NCBI GenBank assembly: GCA_004154925.1
Contig: QJNS01000035.1
Coordinates: 346,058-410,057, forward strand
From: Monosporascus cannonballus
Lineage: Eukaryota > Ascomycota > Sordariomycetes > Xylariales
DNA: 64,000 nt
Direction of reading: 5' to 3'
The position numbers were made by a program, and so were the translations under genes. Positions 1 through 11,348 of this stretch are shown in pieces (within the stretch, counting starts at the first letter, position 1; every line of letters starts with the position of its first letter). The notes below the pieces were generated by a model, which ran no database searches, was not told where the DNA came from, and saw nothing but the letters and a program-made list of their open reading frames with translations.

Positions 1-124
1 AAGCCTCCGAGGTCAGTGTCAGAAATTGAGAGTCCGCTAATGCTGTAAGATTGGGGTACGGATACTGATATTAGTCAACAGCAGCCCTCTAACTCAAGCA
101 TCTCTACAGTAAGCATCGCCTAGT

Positions 125-170
125 GGGGGGGGGGGGNNNNNNNNNNCCCCCCCCCCCCCCAAAAAAAAAA
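125..170. other. Assembly gap flanked by homopolymers
   Basis: Twelve G are followed by ten N (137-146), then fourteen C and ten A. The fixed ten-N block marks a scaffold join. The long G, C and A runs on either side are typical of poorly resolved read ends, so the true distance and sequence here are unknown. The first 124 bases may not be contiguous with the rest of the window. Confidence 0.9.
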
Positions 171-2772
171 TGATTACTGCACCGGAAACCATCCCACCAT
201 CTTGGAGAGGAGCCCAGCATAGTTATCTTTAGAAACCGGGCCTTCCCGCCTTTTTCTAGAATTATTCTTTGTCAATTCCGTCAAATTGAATTTCTGCTTT
301 CTAATTCTTTCGCAGATATCAACCTACTCACCGACATGAAGAGATCCATACCGTATAGAGGTACCTTGCATGTATTTCACCGCTTCAAGGTACTTTGCAC
401 ATGCTGTTCCGAGAGTATGAACGCAGGTGGACCTATCTCCCCCGGATTGCATGGGGAAAGAAGGGGCATACATGATTTCAGGTTTTCCTTGCCAGGCGCC
501 TATGCAAAATCAACAGCGACTGCGTTATCAAGAGTTAGGGGCTCGCTCATAGGGCAATTCGCCGTCGGTTGGTTGGCGGTGACGAGCAGGCTGACTCAGA
601 CCGTCGACAACGTCCACTAGGAAGCGACGCGGCACAGTCGGGATATACCATGCGTCATAGGTGCATGCTGGAGGACAGAGGCTCCAGTCCATCCTGCGAT
701 CCATTTTACTGGCTTCATCACATGCCCCCGGTGACTTTTCGCGACCGAATTGCTACATCCCGGAATTGCTATACAGCTGGCAGGCCTCCGCGGCCTTTGA
801 CCCTCCAACGAGAGTCCAGACAGGTACCACCCCGACGTCGTAGATCCAAAGCATTTGAGCGGTCGTCTCACCGACCTCGAGGTTGAGGGGGGTCATCTGC
901 CGCCACATTGATGAGTTGGCAGCTACTCCTCACCGATAATGAAAGAGAGAATCCAGTTACTTGCCCCGGCAACCTGGAAATGCGAGGTGGAATTTGATAA
1001 ATGTTCGACAATAAAAGAATATATTAATTTAATCAAATAAATCAAGCAGGAGGCAAAGAATATCAATACGAAGGAACACCATTCTGGGGATAACCTCTCC
1101 ACCCACCCTGTGGCGCCGATATCCGGTTCCTTGCGATGTGAACACAGCATGACCTGGGTCTCTCTGGTCTCCGAATTCACTAGGACCAATTGCCAGCCAA
1201 CCGGACTCCACCGTCGCCTCGCTACCCCAGCCTTCCTCTATACACGTCAGCCTGTCTGTCTTTAAGAGATCAGGGCTGAAGCCTATACGGAGTAGAGCTG
1301 CATTGGTGTATGCTGTATTTCGTTTCGCAGTCCATTCGGCACAGTGATGGCCGGATGCGATCTCCATAAATGCTTTTCACCCGGTGAGGCTTGCGATATT
1401 TCAGCGCCGTGGCGCGTTTTGCCAGAATTAAGTCTTCTATGGGCAGTGGTGCGGCACGGGCTCCGAGCTCGTCACCCAATGCGTTGACGGGGCGGCGTCT
1501 CGTATTGCGTATCTACGTGCCGGCGTTACATGCTCCAGGTGAGTCTGTCAGTATGCGCCATGTTCAACTCCAAAATTGGTTCCGACGTTGCAACAGCCAA
1601 CTTATCTTCCAAGGCCAAGCGGGGTCATGAATGCTCAGCGGGTAATGTCGTCTGTTGAGCCCCAGTTCGTATGCGTACTGCCAGTTCCTCGCAGCGATTG
1701 ATCAGAGTCGCCCCGTGCTTTCATTCCACAGGCTCATATTTGGGCCAGCTACATCCCACAGGTAGTAGATGATGTCTGAGCAGCATCGGAAGTCCACCTT
1801 ATTCTAGCCATATGTGTTCGACATTCTCAAAAGCTTCATTATGAGTAGGCGATCCCACCATTGGCTATGTCGAGCCATCAGGATGTGCTAGCCGAGCGAC
1901 CCTAGCCTCAGGTAACCTTGCGTAGCTGAACACGTTTCTTTAGATTTGCTTCTATTGTGCTATTTGGCGTCGTGTAGGCTTGTTACTGCCTCCATAGGCG
2001 CCTCCACAGAAACGCTTATGCTTGAACAGTAAAAAGGAATGTACAAGACGTATTGATAACTCGAATTACCGTTAGAAGTCGCATGCATAGTTTAGGCTAG
2101 GCTTGGCGCGGTTGATATACAGCTTCCGCGGCCAGTGTTGCAGCAAGCTGATTCGTGTGCTACAGCCTCTTCTAACTGTACAATCATGTCGAGATCTTGT
2201 CCCTCTTCAAGTTGTGTTCTGATCCCTACTTCCATTGAGCTTTCAGTATGCCGGGCGGGAAAAAAAATAAAAGGGAAAATATTCGCTCAAATACCTGACA
2301 ACAGAACGTCGGCCTTTACAGAGAATCTCTTCAGAAAAAATTGTTGCCGAGGCAGGTGGTGCCAACCGGCTCGGAGTGGCGAATACCGAAAACTCTAGTG
2401 GGGGCGACAGCTTGGCTTCAATAGGGAGCTGTAAGTGAGCGCTCGATGACTCTATTTCCTTCCATCCTTAAGGCTGGTAATTTTGAGTCATCACTTCGGC
2501 GTGGCTAGTTGTTCATCTTCACGAGAAGGCTTGAGCTACATGTGAATAATTTTCTGGATTCCCACTGTATATGAACCCCCTAGCGACCTGTATCCTTGCC
2601 ATAGAGCTGCCAATCGGTGCAGTACTTGTGCTTCCCGCAAAGGTGGATGTCCTTCTGAGTGCCTACCTAGACCCCTGTTAATCGGTCGCTCAACCAATTA
2701 GAGGCATCGAAATACAGGGAACTCATCCTGCGTTCGACTGCCAACCCCCGCGATATAGGTGGCACTACCGGC
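171..2772. other. Gene-poor stretch, no supported gene
   Basis: All open frames here are short (at most about 110 codons), overlap each other on both strands and show no recognisable domain. On the minus strand around 1030-1480 two overlapping frames look slightly protein-like, but I cannot link them by splice sites or name a family. The frame used by the downstream zinc-finger gene is open from 2671, after an in-frame TAG at 2668-2670, so that gene is not extended upstream. Confidence 0.5.
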
Positions 2773-4900
2773 ATGATATCCACCAGAAATCTTCCCGAAG
2801 GGGCTGTCGACGGCCGTCAGGCCGTGATCGCCCCGTCCCCCGGCCGGATAGTGCCAAAGCCGGTTCCGAGTAGTCAGGCCGAAAATCCCCGAAGGTATCA
2901 AATCGAGCAGATGAGGAGGCGGTTCTCCGCCAAGCAGAGCCACCTGCAAAACGGCACCACGAACTTGTCGTTCCAGCTTAGGCCCTCAGACCCGGACTTC
3001 GCCTTTGAGCTCGATTATTTGGACTGCGAACTTCAGATCCGTCCGTCCTACCCGAAGGAGCCTCCTGTGCTCCGAGTCAGGAACAAGGACATGCCTCGTG
3101 GGTTCGCTGTTAACATCGAGAGGGGATGGGAGCGGCTTGCTCGGGAGAATCAGGGTGCAACGCTGCTCACCTTGACCAACGCGCTCGACAAGAATCTGGA
3201 AGCTTTTCTATCGGAGCGAAAAACGGACACCGTTACCCTGATGTCATTCAAAGACACAAGACATTTGAACGCTACTCCTACGGCGCTTGGTGGACATTCA
3301 CCTTCACCCTCGCCGAAGCAGAATTTACCGGAGCCGGCTCCCGCGCCACGCAGATCATACGCGCCGGAGGAGTCTTTTACGAAGGACGAGATCGCGAATG
3401 CCAAAGCAAGACGAGCGCAGGATGTCAGGCAGCTCGAGGCTCGGATGGCGCGCATGTCACTGTACCAGAAGTCCGCCGACGGTGTCGTCTACACTCTGCC
3501 CCTAGAGCCAAAAAGACGGTCCGAGCTACCGGTAGAGCTACAATCGATCCAGTCGGTGCAGGTCATCGTGCCACTGTTGTATCCCTTGCAACCCCTGAAA
3601 ATACTTCTGAACGATGTCGATTCGAAAGATGCCGAGGCTCTGGAGGAGGCCTTCGCCTCCAAAGCGGCTCAGCAGCCTCAGATGTCGTTGACAAGCCATA
3701 TCAACTATCTATCCCAAAATATTCACATGCTGGCGAAACAAGCTCAAGCATCTGCGAAACCAGCAACGAAAGGTTCAGATGAAAGAACTAGCGCCCCTGA
3801 AAATAACGAACAGCAGAAGGCAAATCGCAACGGGACTAGTGAAGATGGGAGGAACCATATTCACTTCATTCCCCGACCCCCGGAATGGGGCTTTGAAAAT
3901 GAATCAGACGAATCAGAGGACTCGGGAGAGGATTCTTGGGATTCGGACGACTCGGACAATGGCGGCGTAGCAGTTGGCTCACAAGGTACGGTCTCTGGGA
4001 TCGCACAACAAGTGGAGAGAGGCACCGCTATGTCGTTCCCATCCATCGAGCTACATGGCATCGAGTTGCTCCAGGTATCAGCCTTGAGTCTCAGCGTCAA
4101 GTGCGAACGCTGCAAGACGCTCAACGACGTCACCGGCCTACGCCCGGAAGTCGAAAAGGCGAGCAGTTGCAGGAAATGCGCTACGGCATTTACGGTCAAG
4201 TTCCGCCAAGAGATGGTCCATCAGGGTTCGGTTAGAGCCGGATTCATCGACGTTTCCGGCTATACAGTGGCGGACATGCTGCCCAGGTAAGATCCATTTC
4301 CTCTCCTTCAAGCCGTTCCTGACTCTCCCGCTAACGACCGGAAGCACCTTCGTACCTACGTGCTCACGATGCTCTACTCCGAGCCCGGGGCTTGTGTCGG
4401 TCCGGGGTGACGCCACCACGAATGTCTGCCGTGAGTGCCACGGGAAGTTTACTTTCAAGATCCCCGAGGTGAAATTCCTGGCTATCACTCAGGGCGGGCC
4501 GTTGCCGCCGACGACGGGTCCCCGGCAGCGCCAGGAGAAGCTCGGCTTGCACGCGGGCGAGCCGTTGCCGGGGCGCGGCGCCTGCACGCACTACCGGCGC
4601 TCACACCGGTGGTTCCGGTTCTCGTGCTGCGGACGCGTGCACCCGTGCGATCGGTGTCACGACGCGGCCGAGGACCACGCCCAGGAATGGGCCAGTCGCA
4701 TGATTTGCGGCTGGTGCAGCCGCGAGCAGAACTACGCGCCCGAGGCCTGCACGTTTTGCGGCCGCAGCGTCATCGGCCGCAAGGGCCGCGGCTTCTGGGA
4801 AGGCGGCCGGGGTACGCGCGATCGCCGGCTCATGAGCCGCAAGGACAAGCGAAAGTTCCGCCGCGTCGGGGGAGGAGGGGGCGACGCCAAGAAGGATTAA
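2773..4900 (+). CDS. RWD-like / CHY zinc-finger protein, two exons
   Basis: Exons are 2773-4286 and 4345-4900, giving 689 aa. The 58-nt intron (4287-4344) has GTAAGA, a CTAAC branch site and an AG acceptor; splicing joins AG+C in phase and turns a stop-closed frame into a continuous one. The N-terminal third (about 40-170) resembles an RWD-like fold. It is followed by a Ser/Pro-rich linker, a short charged helix and an acidic Asp/Ser/Glu patch (about 380-400). Cys-x2-Cys pairs follow, then the CHY signature CTHYRRSHRWFRF near residue 585 and further CxxC pairs (CGRVHPCDRCH, CGWC, CTFCG). CHY fingers bind zinc and occur in RCHY1/PIRH2-type ubiquitin ligases and in yeast Hot13. No RING is seen, so ligase activity cannot be inferred. 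The basic C-terminus is RKDKRKFRR. The start is the first ATG in the open frame. Confidence 0.9.
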
Positions 4901-5289
4901 GGGCGATAGCTTGTTTGCGATCGCAGTGTTGTTGAGGTAGCATGCGAACATTAGGGATGCGAGGATGAGAACGTCGAGCCTGCCCGTCTCTATCCAAGGC
5001 ACGGTTGGCGGTTCCTCCATGGAAGACCAAGAACCATGCATTCTCTACGGCGGATGTCATCTCTCTGAACTTCATAATGATAATGCAATGCTACCTTATT
5101 TGCGCCGTTCTGGTTCGAATCCGAGATTCGGCTCAAATAAGTGGGTACGGTAGATACCGGATGCAATGACCTCGTCTCAAGGTGGTAAACAATTTCCTTG
5201 CCGAGGCTATTCTAACCTATATCTACAGATCGCTATTTTGGGCTTTGTCATTCTAAAATATGTAATAAGATAAAGAAATTATTATGTAT
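4901..5289. other. Intergenic, with a Pol III B-box-like hairpin
   Basis: This is the 3' flank of the zinc-finger gene. At about 5088-5154 an imperfect inverted repeat (CTTATTTG ... CAAATAAG, with flanking CTACC/GGTAG) encloses a motif matching the tRNA B-box, GGTTCGAATCC. No matching acceptor, D or anticodon arms can be drawn, so it is at best a decayed tRNA-derived sequence. Nothing else is supported. Confidence 0.4.
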
Positions 5290-5870
5290 ATCCTTCTACA
5301 ATAGGCATTCCTTTGGAGATCCTCAGGGACTCCCCATGCTTCAAGGGACCCCTGAAGCTCTTAGGACTCGGGGGGGTCAGATGCAACGTTATTCCCATGG
5401 CCACGGGTCGGCACTACCACCTCACCGGGACGTTGGCCAGCGCACACCCGCGCAATGGAACATCTCCATCACCACCCTTATGGGGCCCTGTCGGCTATGG
5501 CACGCATCCCGAACCGTCCCTGCCGTCGCCAGAAAAGCATGAACTCTTACCATGTATGTTGCGTCGCTCGCTGGGAAAGATTACTAAGCCCAAACGTAAG
5601 CAAGTATGTGCATCGCACAAGCTCGCTACTTTCGGTGCAATATGAAGGCAAGGTTCTCGTCAGACCGGATATCGAAAGACGACGATTCGCTTCGGAGGCG
5701 GTCGCGGCAAAACGATCCCCGTTTCCGGCCGGCAGCCTGGGGGCGTGATCTTCCCGGTAGGGCACCATGGCCGGCATGGAGCTCCTGGCCGGTCTACTCC
5801 ACCTCCGGGTTTCCAGCAGCACGCCCTCCTTGCACAACAATTATAATGATAAAGCTCTTCCCCGCGACTT
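5290..5870 (+). pseudogene. Coding-like debris, Pro/Gly/Gln-rich, frames broken
   Basis: Successive plus-strand frames read like one low-complexity protein interrupted by frame changes. One frame gives GLPMLQGTPEALRTRGGQMQ and then a His/Gly-rich stretch. Another gives GPVGYGTHPEPSLPSPEK. A third, around 5690-5840, gives GGRGKTIPVSGRQPGGVIFP, and further on GRSTPPPGFQQHALLAQQ. Such Pro/Gly/Gln-rich text is typical of disordered tails of fungal RNA-binding or regulatory proteins, but I do not recognise the family. No single start-to-stop frame or good intron set restores it, so I treat it as a decayed gene fragment. Confidence 0.3.
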
Positions 5871-6261
5871 CTAGAAGGAAGGCCACGGCGAATCTAACCA
5901 GGCGCCAGGCCGCCTTGTTGGTATGTATGTATCGAGAGTTCCCTTGGCATGCATGATCGGTATGATGGTTCCGGTCCTACCTCCGCTCTGCCAAGGCCCC
6001 GAGGACCCACGCATTCCGATACAAATCGCAGGACTGATTAGTCTTTGCGGCCGAGAAACACTGCACACCTTGGAAAACCACTGATGGGTTCAGAAGTTTG
6101 AACAGATGCATGATACCTTATCCCAGGGCTGCTGTGGAATAAATAAGCGAGCCCTAATAGTTCGGCCGGATCGCGTGGCTCTCGGAGCCAAAGGAGACAG
6201 GTATAGACGAAAGCTTGCTCAGGGGTCTACAAAAGTACAAAAAAGACACCAATATTTCGGC
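5871..6261. other. Intergenic, nothing recognised
   Basis: No coding frame, RNA or repeat can be supported between the coding-like debris and the tRNA gene. Confidence 0.5.
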
Positions 6262-6353
6262 GCATCAGTGGTTTAGTGGTAAAATCCATCGTTGCCATTC
6301 TCCTCAAATTGAAAAGACTCGATGGGCCCCGCGTTCGATTCGCGGCTGATGCA
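6262..6353 (+). tRNA. tRNA-Gly (anticodon GCC) with a 21-nt intron
   Basis: The full cloverleaf can be drawn. The acceptor stem GCATCAG pairs with CTGATGC and is followed by discriminator A. The D arm contains GTTTAGTGGTAAAA. The anticodon stem CATCG/CGATG encloses TTGCCAT with anticodon GCC at 6294-6296. The T arm CCGCG-TTCGATT-CGCGG is perfect. A 21-nt insertion at 6298-6318 sits one base 3' of the anticodon, the canonical nuclear tRNA intron position. The CCA end is not encoded, as expected in eukaryotes. A run of five T directly after the gene is a Pol III terminator. Confidence 0.94.
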
Positions 6354-6358
6354 TTTTT
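6354..6358 (+). terminator. Pol III terminator of tRNA-Gly
   Basis: Five consecutive T immediately follow the discriminator base of the tRNA, the usual RNA polymerase III stop signal. Confidence 0.8.
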
Positions 6359-6903
6359 GAGTGGCGAGATGGCTTATTATGAGCCTCTCTTGTTAAGGTT
6401 CTTCTTGCCTTTCCCAATTTTGATGGGAAATACGTATCCTTTGCGTTATCCCTTAGGCGAGCTCCGGAGGACGGCGCCTTGTGGACAGCGCTTAGGGTGT
6501 TGTTTGTGTCAGAGCGTAAGGGGTGAAAAGGGACGGTAGGAAGACACTCAGCTACCTGTATGATAGCGGGGCAACCCCGTTTCTCCTCCGACTGGAAAGA
6601 AAGAATTGAAGCCCCCCAAAAAGGAGTGCAATGAAGACCATTCGCTGAAAGGCCAAGAGAGTCAACATTTATATTGATTGACTTCGGTCTCTTTTATGTA
6701 AATGGGGCCATCTGTCCAGTCTCCCACACCAGGGGGTCGACGATGCAAGAAGCACCTGCGAAAATAATGCATCGGGTAGCGAAGTTGTCAGAACCGCAGT
6801 CAATGTAACTAACGGTTTTAGGTGTCGTGTATTAATACCATCTCGGCTCTGACCGGTCGTACAGTTTCCTCCTAGTAAAATTGCCTGAGAAGCAGCGCCT
6901 TTC
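6359..6903. other. Intergenic, nothing recognised
   Basis: Spacer between the tRNA and the 3' end of the oxidoreductase pseudogene. Only short overlapping frames are present. Confidence 0.5.
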
Positions 6904-8390
6904 TCATACCTCTCCCGCGACCTTCTTACGGGCTTCCCATGCTTCCAAGACAATATTCCTCTGATCACTCAGCCTTTCTCGAGTAGCTTCGAACACCTTA
7001 GGGATCCCGGTGTTCCCGAAGCTCTCGCCCCGCAACACCATAGCTGCGACCCCCTTCGCGGCCAGAAAGGCCTGCGGCATGCCGTGGCCTGAGAAGCCCG
7101 CAACCAGGAACTGGTTCTGTCTCCAGGCACGGCACCGACGTACGGGAGTCCATCCGCCGAGTAGCCCATTACTGGACGGAGCACTAGATGATGTCAGCTT
7201 GAAAGCACGTGCATGCGGTAGACACGCGAAATCACGGAAGTTCGCTCACTTCCGGTCCACACGCTGGACGTGTAGGCGCCGCCGTCCTCCCAACCCCGGA
7301 AGTTGCGCTGCATGTACCCGTCGAAGTAGGTCCTCGCGCTCTCGATCAGCTTGTCGTCCTCGACGCTGTCGTACCAGTTCTCCCCGTCACCGAGGTACTT
7401 GGACCTTGCAACTCCAACGACGATGCTGCCGTCTGTCCTTGGGATGAGATAGTCGTACTTGAGAGCGCCCTGGCTGATGATGTAGGAGTTCGAGAGCGGG
7501 GGGTAGGTTTCCCCGCGGGGACGATGTGGCTGCAGATCCCCCTGACCGGGACGATCCTGGCCTCAAACTCGGGCAGCAAGGCGGCCGTATAGGCGTTGGT
7601 GGCGTACACGACCTTCTTTGCTCGGACCTTGCCGCGCGCTGCTGTCGTGATGGTGAAATAGCCCTTCGAGTCGGGTTCCTCGCTTACTTCAGATACCGGC
7701 GTGTGCGTCTGCGGGTTGGCGCCGGCTTCTCGCGCCGGCTTCTCGCGCCTTGGAAAGGAGACCCATCACGAGCTTGTACGGAAACATGTGTGCTGCTGTG
7801 TGGGTTATGCATCCTTTGGCCCCCTTAACACCGGACCCCTAGACGCCTTTAGTAGAAGGGAATCCCGATGCAGTCGGCGTGTGGACTTAGATGGCGTACC
7901 TGTTCGACCTCGTGCTCTTCGGCATATAAAACGTCTTCGAGGGCCGAGGGGTTATTCGTCTTAAGTGGTTGGATCCCGTCCTTCATACGAGCATAGACAT
8001 CGGGCATTAAAATCGCTTCGGTGCCCCGCGTGACCGCTAGGTCGCAGTCTATGCCCTCATCCTCGATGGCCTTGCCCACGGCCGGCAGGTGATCGGTTTC
8101 GAACTTAGCCACGTCCGCCGCGGCCTCGACTCCGTGGCTGACGGCGAGGGCTAAGGGACGACTATAGGTGTCCGGCCTCAGATGACCGTCTGAAGGAATC
8201 AGAAATTGACCTTGTTATTAGAAGGAAGGGTATCCTCGCCGCATACCATTCCTGCCCGTAGCTCCCGAGCAGGCCGGGCGCGCCTCAAGCAGGAGAATCG
8301 ACGGCAATATTGTGTCCGTCGACTTGCAGAACTAGAGGATGGGTAGGCAATAGGAACCCCGGCGTATCCCGCCCCTATCTCCGCGATGTG
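6904..8390 (-). pseudogene. FAD-dependent oxidoreductase (DAO family), broken
   Basis: Reading leftward, pieces of a fungal DAO-type FAD oxidoreductase appear in order. They are a damaged dinucleotide-binding region (GAGYAGV, 8343-8390), LLLEARPACSGATGRN, HLRPD, then a block with TRGTEAILMPDVYARMK. TAAHMFPYKLVMGLL, VVYATNAYTAALLPEFEARI and DGSIVVG follow. After these come MGYSADGLPYVGAVPG, FLVAGFSGHGMPQAFLAAKG and a C-terminal EATRERL tail ending in TGA at 6904-6906. Introns with good signals remain at 8190-8246, 7824-7899 and 7172-7249. The frame is broken by a 13-bp tandem duplication (7719-7744), a shift at a six-G run (7498-7503), a shift near 7118-7124, and shifts plus a TAG in the N-terminal region; no start codon is evident. 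Intact family members oxidise amines or amino acids using FAD; this copy cannot make a full enzyme unless the sequence has errors. Confidence 0.85.
7719..7744. repeat. 13-bp tandem duplication inside pseudogene
   Basis: The unit GCGCCGGCTTCTC occurs twice in direct succession (7719-7731 and 7732-7744), followed by a partial GCGCC. Deleting one copy restores a continuous reading frame on the minus strand from the KARE segment into NPQTHTPVSEVSEEP, so the duplication is a frame-breaking lesion, not part of the ancestral gene. Confidence 0.9.
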
Positions 8391-9017
8391 CTCCTATGGT
8401 CGTTAAGAGCGTACGGGTTGGCGCGCCAGGATGAAACTGTGCCACCGGGCACGGGAAGGGTGCCATATCGGTTCAATCTCTACATACATTAGGCATGATT
8501 TCCCCGAGCAGTTTCCTTCGAAGGTAAGCGAGGCTCCAGCTCGCGGTAATGTAGCATTGCGTGTCCGGTAGTTGGAGCCAATCGTGCCGCCAAGAATCCG
8601 GCATCGGACGGCCAAATGGACGGGGTTTATCATTTCGGTATGCATAAGGTAGGCTACCCTACCGTAGCTTGTCCAAGTAGGAAGGAGTTATATTAGATGT
8701 TTAGCATAACTCTTCAACAGCGCCAACACAGCTACTATAGCTGCACCTAGAGGCGACAGTTCCTCTCGGCCGGCGATCCCGAATTTTACCATGGGATGTG
8801 ATGATTGGTAGTGATGGAGTTGGTCATTTCTTGCAAGACGGCGAGAACAACAGTTGTGGCATCGAGGATGTGAATTATACTTGTATAAACATGTCTATTC
8901 GTATTATCACTAAATACTGGAGCAGGCCCCCTTTCGATGGACTAGTTCCTGCTCCCCCTCATCGCAGACGCTGCATGTTACGTATATCCTGCAGGGGTAG
9001 ACCTCGGATCTGCTTCA
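8391..9017. other. Intergenic, nothing recognised
   Basis: This contains the likely former 5' end of the oxidoreductase pseudogene, but no recognisable start exon. No other feature is supported. Confidence 0.5.
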
Positions 9018-9805
9018 TCATTTCTGCCCTTCAGCAGCGATGATCTTGTTCGCCATGGCAGGAAGGCTGTCAGCGACGACGTCCATGTCTCCAAAAAGTT
9101 CGTGCAGCGGCTCGCCTTCAAATACCGTCGTATATGCGGCTTTGAATCTACATAGCTATTAGCTACTACGCCCACAAAAAAGGCCATGTCTAACGGCAAT
9201 AGTTACCCTTGAGCCCTCGCTGCCGATGCGTCCCACATATGGGCGGCAGCGAACCACGGCTGGGTCCCCGAGCTCGACAGCTTCTCAAGGACCGGCCTGT
9301 AACACTCGGGTTCCGGTTTGGACTTGCCGGTCGAATCGCACGAGAGTAGGTTCTCGGCGGGCATGTCAATGCCCGCCCGGGCGAAGTAGCCGCCGACGCG
9401 CTCGAGGTCGCCGGCCGTGAAGCCCCAGACGGTGAACCCGGCGTCGCGCAGCATGGCGATGCACTCGGCGGCGCCGGGGCGCATCTCGAGCCCCTTAAAG
9501 GCGTCGACGAGGAGGTCGACGTCCTCCTGGACGACGAACCTGCGCGGCTCCGTGACCCCCGCCATCCATAGTGTGCGGTAGAAGAGCCCCGTGAGCGTCG
9601 TGAAGAAGGAGACGTACCGCCCCGACAGGCTGAGATACGTGTACTCGCGCTCCGCCATCTCCAGCCAGCAGCAGCCGAGCAGCCTGGGCTGGATGCCGAC
9701 CTCTTTAAGGCGCGAACCGCACACGCTCTCAATGGCCTCGAAGAGATGATCGTACGAGACCAGGGTGCCGACGACGTCGAAGGCGATGTTTTTTGAGGGT
9801 GCCAT
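9018..9805 (-). CDS. Haloacid dehalogenase type II (HAD superfamily)
   Basis: Two exons (9207-9805 and 9018-9147) give 242 aa. The 59-nt intron (9148-9206) begins GTAACT, has a GCTAAT branch site and ends TAG; splicing joins GG+A to give Gly and restores the conserved AAHMWD...G-FKAAYTT block. HAD motifs are all visible: nucleophile Asp10 in FDVVGT, motif II Thr in GFTAGD, motif III Lys in KSKPEP, and the C-terminal HMWD. The family hydrolyses the carbon-halogen bond of short 2-haloacids, or related substrates, in the cytosol; the true substrate in fungi is usually unknown. I chose the MAPSKN start because homologues begin there and a TATA box lies 64 bp upstream. The frame is open to an earlier ATG at 9862, but that would sit almost on the TATA box. 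Confidence 0.92.
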
Positions 9806-9868
9806 GATGAATGGATGATTCAATAAAAGTCTTGCCCTGGCTTTAGACGTTGTATCTGGCAAACATCG

Positions 9869-9875
9869 TATATAA
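9869..9875 (-). promoter_or_regulatory. TATA box of the dehalogenase gene
   Basis: On the minus strand the sequence reads TTATATA, 64 nt upstream of the chosen ATG. The spacing fits a fungal core promoter and helps decide between the two possible start codons. Confidence 0.5.
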
Positions 9876-11348
9876 GCGAGTACGTACGGGCATTCACATC
9901 TCCACTACCGGCTGATGCCTTGTAGATAGATATATTGCTTTCCGGTAGAAGGGGGTAACTTACTTGGCACAACGTCCATCTTGCCGTTTGAAGGGCGCGC
10001 CTCTATGGTCTTATTACCCCACAGTGGTGTTCATGGCCGCTAGGCAACACCAGTCAGTGTTTCCATCCGTATGACACCGTACCCTCACTACAGCAGATGT
10101 ACTATTACATCATATGGCTCTGTTCTCTCAATCCGACAATGCCTATCAGTTTATTATACATGGAAATCATATTATATGTATCAGACCCGCGATATTTCCC
10201 CAGCTTCGATGCTATTATATTATTAGGAACAATAGGTTCAGACGTCAATGGTTCATTCAGGAAGTGTAGAGACAGCGCAACAGGAGACCAAAACGGCGGG
10301 GAGACAGGGGCATCAAAGACAGTCCCCCCAAATCTTTGGCTCACAATGGAAAAGCAACTACGGCCACTTACATAGGCCTGCCTCTTGTGGCATATCCAGC
10401 CAACATGCCTCCAAGGGACCTCGCAGGATGTGTCACAAAAAAGGAAAGTATGAAAACAATTTCATCGTCTGAAAAACCACCATCTCGAATTAAGAGCGTA
10501 ACATATGAGGGTTTTCTGATGTGCTGGCCAATATAGCAGAGCCACCACCGTGCATACAGTTAACAGGAGAAGACGCTGAGGTTCGGCAGTTCCAGTTGCC
10601 AAAGACCGGTCTTACATGGCTCGTGCCTTAGTAAGGACCAACACGGCACGGGGGGACGACCCAACCATGAGGAGTGCAATATCACCCGCAGAGAACCTTT
10701 AGCGAAGAAAAGCGCAACTCTAAATAAACCATATATCGGAAAGAGTGAGGTGCGTCTGCTTAAGGGCGAGATCCTCGAGGTAGTTCTCTTCGCCGGTGGC
10801 CTCGAAACTGGGAGACGAGCCCTGGCGTCTCCAAGCGGCGAGCTTGCGAAGATGTCTGGCCCTTATCGCATTCGGGACAACTTGGCTGGGTGTCATAACG
10901 AGCCGAATGATCAGCACGTCTGGTCAGGATAGGGAGCCGGGGTATGTAGGAGCCCTATCGGATAACAATAAGGGCGTGACAATGAGCTCCCCCACAGAGC
11001 TCCATATAAAATACCTGGAAACCACAGCCCCGATACTCACCAGTCAACCTGCAGAGGTTAGACGCCACCGGCCGCCTCCAACGTTCCGTCCATCATGCCT
11101 TAGTGGGCCCGAACGTTACTACGGATCGACAACCTCGAGGTACATGATGGGAAAGCGCTTATTCCCGAAAGCATTGCGGTCCCAATGCCCGGCCCCGCCC
11201 CGCTATGCCCCCGCAAGAGAGAATGCGGGGGAAGGGAGGGCTTCCCGAGATCGCGGCCATTGCCTGATCGCCGTTAGTATAAGACAGTTCCGTTACCTGG
11301 AAGCGGCGGTGACTCTTGTTGATCTCCCGATATGTTCCACCGTTCAAG
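9876..11348. other. Intergenic; one weak coding-like minus-strand frame
   Basis: Between 10720 and 10917 a minus-strand frame (RHLRKLAAWRRQG, then a segment with NYLEDLALKQTHLTLSD) reads like a piece of a real protein. I cannot name it or connect it to further exons. The rest holds only short overlapping frames. Confidence 0.4.

Noticed and set aside
5088..5154. tRNA gene candidate with a B-box and flanking inverted repeat
   Set aside because: The T stem has mismatches, and no acceptor, D or anticodon stem can be built.
6904..9805. Oxidoreductase plus dehalogenase as a catabolic gene cluster
   Set aside because: Only two genes, one broken, with no transporter or regulator nearby; proximity alone is not evidence.
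9806..9862. Longer N-terminus of the haloacid dehalogenase from ATG 9862
   Set aside because: Family members begin at MAPSKN and the TATA box would lie only about 7 bp from the upstream ATG.
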